DNA of 64,000 bases from assembly GCA_021432635.1 (NCBI GenBank), contig MU270055.1:1-64000 (forward strand). Reading direction: 5' to 3'. Below the pieces are notes generated by a model that searched no databases, was not told the origin of the DNA, and saw nothing but the letters and a program-made list of their open reading frames with translations. The DNA comes from Thozetella sp. PMI_491 (Eukaryota > Ascomycota > Sordariomycetes > Chaetosphaeriales > Chaetosphaeriaceae). Each line of letters starts with the position of its first letter. Position 1 is the first letter of the stretch. Of this stretch, positions 10,208-20,827 are shown piece by piece. A program made the translations under genes and the position numbers.

Positions 10208-10984
10208 TTATCGCCCCCCTGCTCGCGATGCGGCCCTGTTCTGCCCCGCACCACGGCGTCCCTTGGGTGCCTTTGATCGTCGAGAGGCCTCTCGCCGTTC
10301 CTTCGGCGCCTTCGCTGTCGACTCGTTGGCCATGATCATCAGTTCGCCCGCGAACGACATGAGCTTCTCGGCCAGAGCGGCTTGCTGGTCAAGGGTGTCT
10401 CTCGGCGCGGTAGTAAAGTCGTTGGCGTTTTCCAGCATCATCGGTTGGGATTGCTGGTGGGGTGGCAGTGCTATCGGCGCACTTGGCTGCATCATAGCGG
10501 CCTGCTCGATCTGCGGGTGGCGGGGAGGCTCCGGGAGCGCGAGCACGGTGGCAGTTGGCTCCTGGGCGATGCTCTCCGGCGCGGCCGCTTGCAGCACCGG
10601 CGCGCTTGGGCTGGGAGCCAGCCCCGCGGCGGCCTGTGTCTTCAAGAACTGGACCGTGGTCTCGGTGGTCTCGGCGGAGAGGTTCAGCACGCGGGAGAAG
10701 AACCAAGACAGCAGCGCATCGGGGAGCCGTCCGATCAGGCGCTGGAGGAAGACATGCGCGTTGGCGGCAAGCACCTGGGCGGGATCCGGCCGGCGGATGA
10801 GGGCGTGCTGGCCGGCCACGAGCGACTGGCTCTGGCCGGGGCCAGCAATCGACTTCGCAGGCTCGACGCCGAGAAAGGCGGTACCGTAGGTCTTGACCAC
10901 GAACATGGCGGCGGGCACCAACACGAAGGCAGGGTGTGGCGGACCTCCGCGGGCGAAGCATCCGGCGACGGCGTCGGTGTTCAT
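10208..10984 (-). CDS. Hypothetical protein, 258 aa
   Basis: Single-exon frame from ATG at 10984. The first ~100 residues look folded: a hydrophobic start (HPAFVLVPAAMFVVKTYG), then a helical segment with DPAQVLAANAHVFLQRLIGRLPDALLSWFFSRVL. The middle is Ala/Pro/Gln-rich and probably disordered. The C-terminus is strongly basic (KAPKERREASRRSKAPKGRR), which could act as a nuclear-localisation or nucleic-acid-contacting tail. I do not recognise a domain. A 228-codon frame lies opposite on the plus strand, but the minus-strand protein has the more protein-like composition. It may be restricted to Sordariomycetes. Confidence 0.55.
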   Translation of the reverse strand: MNTDAVAGCFARGGPPHPAFVLVPAAMFVVKTYGTAFLGVEPAKSIAGPGQSQSLVAGQHALIRRPDPAQVLAANAHVFLQRLIGRLPDALLSWFFSRVLNLSAETTETTVQFLKTQAAAGLAPSPSAPVLQAAAPESIAQEPTATVLALPEPPRHPQIEQAAMMQPSAPIALPPHQQSQPMMLENANDFTTAPRDTLDQQAALAEKLMSFAGELMIMANESTAKAPKERREASRRSKAPKGRRGAGQNRAASRAGGR

Positions 10985-11657
10985 TTTTGCAGCCGAGTAT
11001 ACCTAAGGTAGGTAGCTGTCGGGGGGTTGCACCGGGGCGTAGGGCCGGAAGGTAGCTGGGGAACCGGCGGCGGCAGCAGCAGCAGCAGATGCAATTGCGG
11101 ACGGTGTCAAGATGGTGTCGTCGTGATCTATTATCTATTCGGTGAGCAGCGCTGAAGGTCTCGACGCAGTATTCTAGATAGCGATGCATGGACTGTTAAA
11201 TGGGCCTGCGCATCCCGGTGAAGCCTCGCCTATCCTGGCTTGCGTCGGTGGTCTCGGTGCTTTCGCTGTCCGATCGGCGCTGGGCCTTTCAGCAGCGACC
11301 GGTCCCCGCGCGGCCCAGTGGCACGCACCACGCACGTCGGACCCGCGAGGTTGCTCCCCCCCCCCACTGCGAGCGCCGAGCATCCGGGGACATTTGCAGG
11401 GATGTTGCACAGCGGGCTGGCTGATGGCCTTGTTTATGCATCACATAAGCCCACCATATTTCTTCGGGACCGAGTCCCTCGACCTGGCCGATGGCCGAGC
11501 CCGCAGCGGAGGCAGGCGCCATCGCGCCAATCACGCGCCTTCGTCCCTTCGTCCCTTCTTCCCAACCCAACGCCGCATTCCCTGGAGTTTCAGTGGGGCC
11601 GTCGGTGTTTTTGAGAGCGGGCCCCGACCATTATGAATTGGGAATTTTTTAGAGAAG

Positions 11658-11688
11658 GTACGGAATAGTCACATACTATATTCCGTAC
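11658..11688. repeat. Short inverted repeat
   Basis: 8-bp perfect arms (GTACGGAA and TTCCGTAC) flank a 15-nt loop that extends the pairing partially. It could form a hairpin or be a palindromic binding site. Confidence 0.6.
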
Positions 11689-11816
11689 GGACTACCTAGT
11701 AACTATGTACGTATGCTAGTCCTTGGCGGTTTGGTGCAGGCCTGCTCTTGGGCAATTTGGTGCCGCATTCCAAGTCCAGTCGGGCGGGCCTGGAGAGGCA
11801 AGGCTGTGCGTGTAAA

Positions 11817-11845
11817 TGGAAATGGAAACGGAAATGGAAATGCCA
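11817..11845. repeat. GGAAAT-type hexamer repeat
   Basis: Slightly degenerate hexanucleotide run (one unit reads GGAAAC) in non-coding DNA. Confidence 0.75.
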
Positions 11846-12516
11846 ATACCATAACCGCCGTGGGTGTTCTCCACGATCGTCGGCGCATCAAGCCGGTCAA
11901 CTGGACAAACTAACGCTGGGGCGAGGGACCATTTTGCCGATTGGATTGGCTGTTGAAGATGAGGTGGAGGCCCAGTTGCCAAGCATCGCCAGTTACCTTC
12001 ATGGTGTTGAGAGGGCTTGGGAGGGTCGCAAGTGAGGGCGACTGAGGCTGATTTAGCTGCAGTCAGTTCCACCGCATCGAGATCCGCCATTCAGGGTCGC
12101 TTGCGTGTCGCCCCGATTGCAGCCTTGGCGATCTTCCGCAGCTCGCCTCTCCTCGCCCAAACTCATGCGTCCTGAAAAGCCAGCTTAGCCTGCCAGTTGC
12201 CTGCCTCTCTCTGTGTCTATCACGTCGATTCGCTGCATATCCTATCTCTCCTGGGATTCCCTTGGGAATAAAGCCATGCTCGTTCGCCGCCATCGTGGAG
12301 AACAATCCTCCCGTCCTCTGCCCCCCGCCTCCTCTACGTGCTCCGTCTATGGCGCCCAATGTGCGCAAGATCTCAGCCATCCTTACCAAAATGGTTCCAA
12401 TCGCGTATTTCCATGGGCGGGTGGCGCCGCACCCTTGTCTTCAGCCGGGGGGGAACACTGCATTAGTCTAGCTGCCTCGAGCTGCCTCGACGAGGGGCAC
12501 ACGCCCGTCTCATAAG

Positions 12517-15108
12517 ATGCTGCCGAAGCGCCAGCCTCGTCGCGCCCGGCCGGGGGCTCTCTCGACATTCGCATCCTGCCAGTCCACGGCCGCTGGTGCT
12601 GTTGCTGCCGCCGCTTCACAATCCGTCATGAGGCCGCGCTCCATCACCTACGGGGAGGATGACCTCCGGCCGTACACGTACCAGCATCTGGAGAACCCGA
12701 CGCAGTCGCTGCGCTTCTTCCGCCTCAAGGGCGCCAACGAGGGCAACCCCGAGATCGACTGCGAGCTGGTGACGCGCGACCTGTTCGACGACGACGGCGA
12801 CATCGCCATCCGCGACGTGCAGTACTCGGCCCTCTCGTGGAGCTGGGGCCCCAACACCGAGGACACCACCAAGACCATCTACATCCACGAGGGCGACGAG
12901 ATCTTCACCATGAGCGTGCGCAAGAACCTGTACGACTCCCTGATGGCCCTGCGCCGCCGCCACATGAACAAGACGCTGTGGATCGACGCCGTGTGCATCA
13001 ACCAGCGCAGCATCGAGGAGAGGAACCACCAGGTCCAGCTCATGAGCCTGATTTATGGCCTCGCGACCTCGGTCTACATCTGGCTCGGCGAGGCCGACGA
13101 CGACAGCCGCGTGGCCATCCCGTTCATGCGCAACGAGGTGCTGCGCTTCTCGCAGTTCGACGACTGCTACCGCCCCGAGGCCGCGCCCAAGTGGCGCGCG
13201 CTGCTCAACTTTCTGCGACGCCCCTGGTTCTCGCGCAGCTGGATCATCCAGGAGATCGCTCTCGCCAATGACGCCGAGATCATCTGCGGCCGCGACAACG
13301 ACGACCGCATCCACTGGGACGACTTTGCCGACGCCGTGCAGCTCTTTGTCGACACCGAGACCGGCTCGCACCGCATCTCTGAGATTATCCAGAAGGACCC
13401 GGACTACCATAATGTGCCGCGCATGTTCGAGAGCATCGCCTCGCTCCCCGCCGCCGTCCTGGTCGAGGCGACGCGGAACCTCTTCCAGCAGCACAAGGAA
13501 GACCGGGACCGCGGTACCCAGCGCGTACCCGTCATGAAGCTGGAGCAGTTGGCGTCGCACTTTTCCATATTCGAGGTCACAGTGCCTCACGATAGCATCT
13601 ACGCTTTGCTCGCCATCGCCCGGGACGCAGTGCCCGTGGCCGAGATGCCAGCCACGAGGTCGCTGGTGTCGGAAAAGTTCCAGTCGCCCCTGATCAGCTG
13701 GGCCGTGTCCCACCTCAAGACATCGGCCAAGCCCTTCCTCGTCGACTACGGACAGGGCTACGTCGAGGCCTGCCGGCGGTTCGTCGAGTTCTGCATCTAC
13801 AACGCCGATCCGTTCCGCGCGCTCGACATCCTCTGTCGGCCGTGGTCGCAGCCGCAGGAGAAGGTGAACCAGTTCACCCTCGCCGATGACGACACCTTCT
13901 CGATCGCGGGGACGAGGCGGCCCGAGTTCCTGCCCTCCTGGGTATCCCAAGTTACGGGCTCGTCCCATGTCGTCCACGCTTACGTGCACACGAGAAGCTC
14001 CATGGAGCCCATCGTCAGCCGCCGGAACGGGGACACGCTGGTTGGCACCCCGGATCTAACGGCGCGCAACTACAACGCGGCGGGGCGCGAGAGGGTCAAC
14101 TTTCGCTGCCTGAGGTTCAGGAAAGGCGTGGACCATCATAGCATGTTTGCGCTGGGGTTCGAGCTGGATGAGGTCGTCGAGGTGCAGGTGGCATCGCAAG
14201 GAGGTAACATCCCAATAGAGTGGGCGTACACCTGCGGCTGGACCAGCCCGCACCAGGCTGTGCCCGAGGAATTCTGGCGCACGCTGGTGGCAGACCGGGG
14301 CCGGCTCTCGGTCACGCCGCCAAAATACTTCTCGCGCGCTTGCCAGGAGGCATTTGCAGCCGCCTTTGCCACCGGCTACCTTCGGCCGGCAGACTACATC
14401 AGCCACGGCCACTCGTCCGTGCTGGCCGAGTTCTGCCGAAGGGTGGAAGTGGTGGTCTGGAACCGTGCCTTGGTCAAGACCCGATCCGGGAGGCTTGGGC
14501 TTGTCCAGAAGGTGGTTCGTAGCGGCGACGTCGTCTGCATCCTGTATGGATGCAGCGTCCCGGTGGTCCTCCACAAGGTCGCCAAAGGCGAGGATGAGTA
14601 TCGCAGGGAGTATGAGTTGAAGAGGACGGCCAAGATGAAAAAGTGGGCTTACCATTGGGGTCGTTTCCGCGAGGCTGTTGAACGGCAAAAACAGAAGCGG
14701 CTCGAAAAAGAGGTGAGAGAAGCAAATGGGCTGTCGCCGATAACCCTCAATGCAGTCCAGCTTCCGCCCCAGTTCCAGCTCGCGACCCCGGACAAGGCCG
14801 GGCGGCCTCGCATCCCTCAGAAGCCCGAACGACTAGCTTCGCCAAAGGGTTCTTTCTCGCCAGAATCGACGGGCAACGGTCCAGCCCCGAACCGAGACCC
14901 GGAAGCACATGGGGTTGCCAATGAGGACAGAAAGCCGGTAAAGATCGACTTGGATGAATACGACGCCGACCCATTTTCGAGACTCACGCCTACTAAGAAT
15001 TACTATATCTTCAAGGGGGAGTGCTATATCCATGGGATGATGGATGGGCAGGCCATACAGCATAAAAATGCAGAGAAGATCGCCAACAGCCTCTTCGAGC
15101 TGAGATGA
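12517..15108 (+). CDS. Heterokaryon incompatibility (HET) domain protein, 863 aa (or 826 aa)
   Basis: One intronless frame. The start may be the ATG at 12517 or the ATG at 12628; the extra 37 residues are basic and low-complexity, so the shorter 826-aa form is equally likely. In 826-aa numbering the HET domain carries the three family hallmarks: YSALSWSWG at 66-74 (usual Y-x-ALSY-x-WG, here Trp replaces Tyr), LWIDAVCINQ at 117-126, and VYIWLGE near 149-155. The long C-terminal region is typical of stand-alone HET proteins and ends in a basic, Pro-rich linker and a short conserved tail. HET domains have a TIR-like fold and trigger vegetative incompatibility and cell death; self-recognition partners are usually variable. 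No NACHT, WD or ankyrin region is fused to it. Third positions are very GC-rich. I see no disabling mutation. Confidence 0.9.
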   Translation: MLPKRQPRRARPGALSTFASCQSTAAGAVAAAASQSVMRPRSITYGEDDLRPYTYQHLENPTQSLRFFRLKGANEGNPEIDCELVTRDLFDDDGDIAIRDVQYSALSWSWGPNTEDTTKTIYIHEGDEIFTMSVRKNLYDSLMALRRRHMNKTLWIDAVCINQRSIEERNHQVQLMSLIYGLATSVYIWLGEADDDSRVAIPFMRNEVLRFSQFDDCYRPEAAPKWRALLNFLRRPWFSRSWIIQEIALANDAEIICGRDNDDRIHWDDFADAVQLFVDTETGSHRISEIIQKDPDYHNVPRMFESIASLPAAVLVEATRNLFQQHKEDRDRGTQRVPVMKLEQLASHFSIFEVTVPHDSIYALLAIARDAVPVAEMPATRSLVSEKFQSPLISWAVSHLKTSAKPFLVDYGQGYVEACRRFVEFCIYNADPFRALDILCRPWSQPQEKVNQFTLADDDTFSIAGTRRPEFLPSWVSQVTGSSHVVHAYVHTRSSMEPIVSRRNGDTLVGTPDLTARNYNAAGRERVNFRCLRFRKGVDHHSMFALGFELDEVVEVQVASQGGNIPIEWAYTCGWTSPHQAVPEEFWRTLVADRGRLSVTPPKYFSRACQEAFAAAFATGYLRPADYISHGHSSVLAEFCRRVEVVVWNRALVKTRSGRLGLVQKVVRSGDVVCILYGCSVPVVLHKVAKGEDEYRREYELKRTAKMKKWAYHWGRFREAVERQKQKRLEKEVREANGLSPITLNAVQLPPQFQLATPDKAGRPRIPQKPERLASPKGSFSPESTGNGPAPNRDPEAHGVANEDRKPVKIDLDEYDADPFSRLTPTKNYYIFKGECYIHGMMDGQAIQHKNAEKIANSLFELR

Positions 15109-15487
15109 TAGCTCGCCTACTCTGCGGCTCGCAACCTTAGCTATTAGGACTATTCCCTCGTTTCTATGGATTCCGGCATCGAAGCCAAGCCATGGCACGA
15201 CAGATCCGACCTTTCGACTAGGGAGGGAGCCGTCGAGCAAGTCAGGGGTTTGTGTTTTGTCGGTGCGCCCATTTGTGCTAGAAACAGCAAGAACGCCACA
15301 GAGCCTGAGTCAACACAAACAAAGTCACAATTGCTTCACATAGTAGCCATCAAGCCACCTACTATCTTCGCATGAAGCAGGCACTAAACCACTCATGCAA
15401 ACTTCAGCAGTAACTTTCCCACGCGTCGAACGTCATCCACCTCCGCATCGCTTGATATGCACCATATCCCATCCAGACACGACCAAG
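15109..15487. other. Intergenic between HET gene and amidoligase pseudogene
   Basis: HET 3' flank and upstream region of the decayed amidoligase. No further gene was seen. Confidence 0.5.
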
Positions 15488-16524
15488 ATGGCCACCACCA
15501 CCGATACGAAAACGTCTGAGCATGCTAAAAGCGGCCATGACGGATCACTCACCGTAAACGTCGAACTCGGAGTTCGTCGTTCCATGTCTCTCCACCGATG
15601 ACGAAGACCCTGAACCCCATGACCTGCGGCCCGTGCAGGCTGTGCCTGAATACAGCACCTAGGAGGAGCGATGGAGTAGGGTCGAGGTTAGGTCGCCAAT
15701 GCTGCGGGCAGACGACAAAGCCTCCCTTGCGACCGTGCGAGCAGTTATCGATCGGATCAAGTTGGAGCACCGCGCCGAGGTAGTGAACACCTGTGGCCTA
15801 CATATATCCATGTCGGTCGAGGCAAGGATGGCTCCTCCTCCCACGACGCTCAAGAAGCTCGACCTCCTGTTGAGGCTTGCCGAAGGTCGCCTAGAGACAC
15901 TCTACGACCGGTAGCGAGTCAGGCACATCCACATGCTACACGAGGGGTTGGCCCCCAACTGCACCCTCACGCTGTGCCAGGCGGTCTCTCGGCATACCAA
16001 TACCAAGAGCTTGCCGCCGCACACCAATAATGACACCGCCATACAGCTGCTGCGATCCGTTCTGGAAGAAATGCAGCCCGGCGATGTCGAACGAATCCTC
16101 ATGTTCTAGGCGTACAAGACAGCCGAGAAGGTCTACGACCTGCTGATTTCCCCTGCCCTCGATCTCGCCGCCTGTTTGGTCTATAATTTTGGCAGGTGTG
16201 TATATAAAGGCTTTGCCTCACGCACGTGACGTAAAGTTTCGCCAGAACCAAGGTACTCTTGACTCAACTGAGGTGGAAATGCGGACCGGGGTGGTGCTGG
16301 CTCTGATGGGATTTGCCCGACGGTGGCCCGCCAATGACTTCATGGAGTTGGTATGTCGCCTGGCGAATAGCCACGCCGAGTTTGGGATTTGGAATCTGCT
16401 GGCAGATGTGAGCTGCCCGCCAGATGTCATCGACTGGTTCCAGAATATGATCAAAACTAGCCATCACCTGCGGCTACAGCATCAGAACTGGCATGAGAGG
16501 GGAAGTAACGGCAGAGAAGATTAG
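15488..16524 (+). pseudogene. Decayed fungal amidoligase-type gene
   Basis: An ATG in good context (15488) opens a frame that reaches a VELG motif and then breaks. An extra G near 15569-15570 shifts the frame; ignoring it gives the usual V-E-L-E-F strand. From there frame 0 carries amidoligase_2-like sequence: SRVEVRSPML, ASLATVRAVIDRI, and the hallmark CGLHISMSV (usual SCGLHVHVG). Three in-frame TAG codons interrupt it, at 15660, 15912 and 16107. A further shift near 16185-16200 moves into the frame holding the C-terminal hallmark VKFRQNQGTLDS (usual EFRQH-GTLD). All three TAGs could have been CAG. Intact relatives are ATP-grasp-like or glutamine-synthetase-like ligases predicted to form amide bonds on peptides or cell-wall substrates. 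The order and spacing of motifs make a genuine relic likely. Sequencing error is a less likely cause for five lesions. Confidence 0.8.
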
Positions 16525-17692
16525 AGAAAGGGGATAATAGAATGGATATGCTCTAGATAGCCACGACAGATATAGCCTAGCTCTGTGGGGGCCAACTAGA
16601 GAGGAGCCAATTAGCGTTTGTTTCTTGCCTCCAGGATACATCACCGTTCCCCCATGCACTTTGGGAGGTCCAAGACCACTCCACCGTTCCACCTCGGGGC
16701 CTGATTGCCAGCATGGAGGATGTACGGCCATGGTGACTAGCCGAATCTTAGGAGTCTGCGAAGACCCATCGGAACCATGAGATAACAGATGGCAGAGGTC
16801 GAAATGTCACTGCCAGAGGCTAACAAAGTCACCTCAAACCTTGAGCTCACTTCCTTGTTGCGTGCAAAGCAAATTCCAAGCAGGGAGGCGTCAATTGCGA
16901 CGGCTTTGGGGATAGGATAGGGTCGGGGGGGCTAAATTTTGCAGTGAAGGCCCATTAAGCCACATAACCTCCAGCTAAATATGTCGTGTAACAGGGCTTT
17001 CACTGCAAAATTTAGCCCCTCCAACAACACCATCTTCTACTCTCCCCAAAGCCACTAAATATGTAAATATCAGCACTTTTCGTAGCAAACACCCCGGCCG
17101 TGACTTCAGGACCAGCACTGGGGTGGATCCAGACCCCGATGTGTTTATCCATGTTAACGGAGAATAAATACACGAAATTGTGCAAGTCCATATAATTAAT
17201 TGGCTGGTAAAGGAGCCGTCCTAAGCACCTCAGAGATCCTAAAATGCGTTTTCTTGAGCTGGCGGGATCCTACCAACTGCAAAGCTGGGAAATTTTAAGG
17301 GTGTTGGCCCCCAAACAATAGGTATTCACCGACATGCAATGGGACTCTAGGCAGGCTGCGTTTGCATTCTTCGGCTCGTGGGATCCTCAGGTTGTAAGAG
17401 ACTTCAACTTTGGGCGAATACTGCAAGGTTAGTGCGAAACTTGGGGATCGGCAAGGCATAATTAAAGCGGCACTTGGATGTGGTGGGCAGCATATACTCT
17501 TAGAACCCTCTTACATGCTCGTTAACCACTTCATAGAATATATATTTGTGGCAATGTCGGTACTGTCTGAAAGGTCTTGCCCTGGGTTAGAAACCCGACA
17601 TCGCAAACCGTCCTTCTCTGAGATATCGCACCGTGGAATCTCATAGTGATAGCACCATCATTCCTATCCTCCGTGTATTGTCTACCATCAAG
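16525..17692. other. Intergenic with an inverted-repeat element
   Basis: AT-richer than the surroundings. It contains the inverted repeat at 16929-17018. No credible coding frame. Confidence 0.5.
16929..17018. mobile_element. MITE-like inverted repeat, 90 bp
   Basis: 25-bp arms at 16929-16953 (GGGCTAAATTTTGCAGTGAA...) and 16994-17018 are reverse complements with one mismatch, separated by 40 bp. No ORF lies inside and I could not identify a target-site duplication. It may be a miniature inverted-repeat element or a solo foldback; a large regulatory hairpin is the alternative. Confidence 0.55.
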
Positions 17693-20201
17693 ATGGCAAC
17701 GCCAACGAACTGGACGACGTCCGGCGTAGCCAACCCCTACCAGATCTACACTGGTGTGTGGACCAACTGGTCGCGGGGTTCCGTCATGGGCCTTACCGTT
17801 ACTCTTTCACGCAATAACGGCAACCTCGTCATTGCCTTTGCGGCCAGCTTCGTCGCCATTGTTTCCTCCCGCTTTTGGCGTATCCTGTGCCTTGTTCTGC
17901 ACCGTTACTACTCCACCCCCAAGCCCAAAGATGCTCTCCACCACCAGCGACAAGCGATCCTGCGTAACTCTGCCAATTCCGAGTTCAGCCTTTGGAAGTT
18001 CTTTCAGCTGTGCCAGGCGTGGCGCCACAGGGTCCGTCACGCATTCTTCCGAGTGCTGCCCGTCCTCGCGGCAGCCACCCTGTGCTTTGTTGGCTTCACC
18101 GTGGCCGGTGGCTTTTCTTCTCACATCTCAACGGGCATCAGTAACGCGGTGCTCCTAGACGGCCCAAATTGCGGAATAGTCAAATTTGTCAACGCTGCTG
18201 GATCGGGAATAGATTCTTTCAGAATACTTGATACTTACTACCGTTCTTCCTCGGAGGGGATCCGGAACTCCATCAACTACGCCCAACAGTGCTACTCGGC
18301 AAACCGCACCGGCGTCTTCGGCTGCGAATCGTATGTTGTTCCTAGGCTGAGTTCATCCGTCGATACACAGGCGCCCTGTCCTTTTGCGGACACAATATGC
18401 CGCAGCAACAACAGCAACCTTCGTTTAGACTCGGGATATATCGACAGTCATATAGATCTTGGCTTAAATTCTCCCCCAGACCAGCGTATTCTGTTTAGAG
18501 AAGTTTTTCATTGCGCGCCCCTGAAGACTCAAGGGTATAAAAGCAACCTCTCGGATCAGTATATAAACTACACAGCATATAACTATGGCCCTATCCTTGT
18601 CGCACCTACAAAAAACAACGTGTCGGTGCTCGGAAACTACACATATAGAGCCCCAACAACCTTCTGGCAGTATAACGTGTCGGAACCGTTAGACCAATTA
18701 ATTAATTCACAAAATTACAGACTTCAGTGAGTCCCTGCTTCTAAGTTGGCTATATCTAAACACACGGCTTACTATTCTCGTGTACTAGAAGCATACACTC
18801 GCCAACCGTCAACGGCGCTCCCTACATCTCATCCCCGGCACTTGCACCAATTCCTGAGCTCGCCCGGACAGACGCCGACCTTTTTGTGTATTTCCTCCAG
18901 GGCAACGGAGTACTTTTCTTAGAGCCTGTGTATGATCCATGGTATCGAGCTACCGTTCCGGGAGTCATGCTCGGTGATGAATCGACGGGTGAGACATTAC
19001 CGACTTGGCGGACGGAAGAGGCCGCCTCGCCTTTGGGCTGCACTTTACAGTTCCAATTTTGCAACACAGGGCTGCCAGAAGGTAGGAGGTGTGGACCGCT
19101 TGCAAGCCAGTCTGACGCGTATTACGGCGCCACGCCCTTGTTCAACATCTCTGCCAATGGAACCGCTAACACCATGAACGGCATCCGCTTCAAATGGTTC
19201 TGGAGCGAAAACTCGTACTCACCATCGGCTCTAGTCAACTTGCTTGGGCCCCAGTCCCTAGTTTCCACACAAGGTGCCAGGGCTGGCATTCAAACACTGC
19301 TGCCCAGCAACCAGTGGCAGCTTGACGTCACAAACTGGTGGGAGGGAACTTTGGCATCCTTACAAATAGGTGCGGTCCTACAAGCCACTGGCCCTAATGA
19401 TCCATCAGTGAACTCGATGGTGGTTCATCCAAATGGGGCTGAGCAAGAGAAGCTATGCCATAGCCAGGTATATAATCCTTTGCTATGTCTTGCCCTTGGC
19501 TCCGTTATATATACCTGTAACCTATAAACCTAACTCTTCTGCAGATGATCCTCAGCACCGACTATACCTCGTTCAGCGTCTTCGGCTTGTGTTTTATCTT
19601 CGCATCTGGTGTGCTCATCATTATCGTCTCGTTCGTCCTCGAGCCGATCCTTGGTTACCTCGAGCGGCGTCACAAATATAAATCTTACGAGCTCCTTGAG
19701 TGGCAGACCGGCGAGACCCTCCAGCTACAGCGTCTCGGTTACCAGGGGCTCGGCACAAGCACTTGGTCTCACGGCACCGACAGCATCCCACTGACCAAGG
19801 CCGGTGAGATTCTGGAGTCCTTGGCACTGCATCAGGGTGAACAGGCCGACGAGGACGAGCTGCCGAGTACGCTGCCGAGCACCAGCACGACGAATTCCAA
19901 GAAACTGTGGTTTCTGAGCTTCTTCTCGCTCAAAAACACCAAGAGAAACACCGAAAAGAGCCAAGCAGACAGCGTGGCCGCTCAGGCCGCCCTCTCCATT
20001 CGGAAACAGTCCGAAGACAAAGGCTCGACGGCTGCGGAGGATAAAGTGTTGACTAGAACACGGCAAAGCTCACAGGCTTCCCAGGTCCCAATTTCTCAGA
20101 TCCCTACGCTCACAGCCCCTTCTGTCCCCCGCCAAGTGCAAGGTACAGCTTCGGTCGATAGTGCCGAGATACCCTCTACCGGGCCATGCTTTAGTGGGTA
20201 G
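17693..20201 (+). CDS. Fungal surface membrane protein, 3 TM segments, 3 exons, 789 aa
   Basis: Exons are 17693-18726, 18789-19467 and 19545-20201. Introns are 62 nt (GTGAGT..CTAG) and 77 nt (GTATAT..GCAG), and all phases match. The start is an ATG in AAGATGG context. Two N-terminal membrane helices (around LVIAFAASFVAIVSS and VLPVLAAATLCFVGFTVAG) flank a short basic loop. A large ectodomain of roughly 450 residues follows, with many N-x-S/T sites (NRT, NNS, NLS, NYT, NVS) and paired cysteines. A third helix follows at the start of exon 3 (FGLCFIFASGVLIIIVSFVL). The C-terminal tail is cytoplasmic, Ser/Thr/Lys-rich and disordered. I know of similar uncharacterised multi-exon membrane proteins in Sordariomycetes but no function. 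The glycosylated ectodomain suggests a cell-surface role. Confidence 0.8.
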
Positions 20202-20827
20202 GGTCGAGGAACAGGTCGACCACCACGGCTCGCTTGGTAAAGTGGTTTAGGTACAAAATGTATGGGGAGTGGGATTGTCGCGTGTGTATCGTTTTCCCGG
20301 GAATATACCAACCCATACCAAAATACTGATGTTAGCCCCGTAAACGCAAAATAGGGGGTATCATTGATGTGGATTGAGTGTCTTGTAATTATACCTTAGA
20401 GATGTGTGCATAACATCTCCCTCCAAAAGATCCCCGTGGCAAGTATATCATGACGGTCCAGGCCTCCGATTGGTGGTCGTGAGGGTGCTGCCAGCCACAC
20501 GCCTTGCCCAAGACAAGCGGGCGGGGTTGGTGCCTGTCGCAGCGGCTTCATCCGCCCCTTATTAGTGGAGAGATACGGAGTCCCCCCTCACCAACGTATG
20601 TTATCGGCATGAGCGATCTGCTATTTTGCCCCTCATGCAGTACTAAGATGGATGGGACAAGGTTGGAGGTATGTAGTTTTTAAGGCGCGCCAACACCACA
20701 CATCACGCCGATAGATAAAGTCTCATTGTGCGCATAATTTGATCTTCAGCTTCCACTGCCTCTACTTTTGCACCGGATCGTTCTTCTATGCAAAGCTTGA
20801 TCCCTTTGTGATTACCTATCTAGCACC
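20202..20827. other. Intergenic, upstream of the GFA gene
   Basis: 3' flank of the membrane-protein gene and promoter region of the GFA-domain gene. No other feature supported. Confidence 0.5.

Larger units (their letters stand above)
10985..12516. other. Divergent intergenic region upstream of the HET gene
   Basis: 1.5 kb between the hypothetical gene (-) and the HET gene (+). It contains a small hairpin (11658-11688), a GGAAAT-type hexamer run at 11817-11845, and C/G homopolymer tracts. The many short overlapping frames look random. Confidence 0.5.

Noticed and set aside
12616-13989. 457-codon frame on the minus strand
   Set aside because: It lies wholly opposite the HET gene, whose domain motifs are unambiguous. 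Composition (Val, Asp, Leu, His) is that of an antisense shadow.
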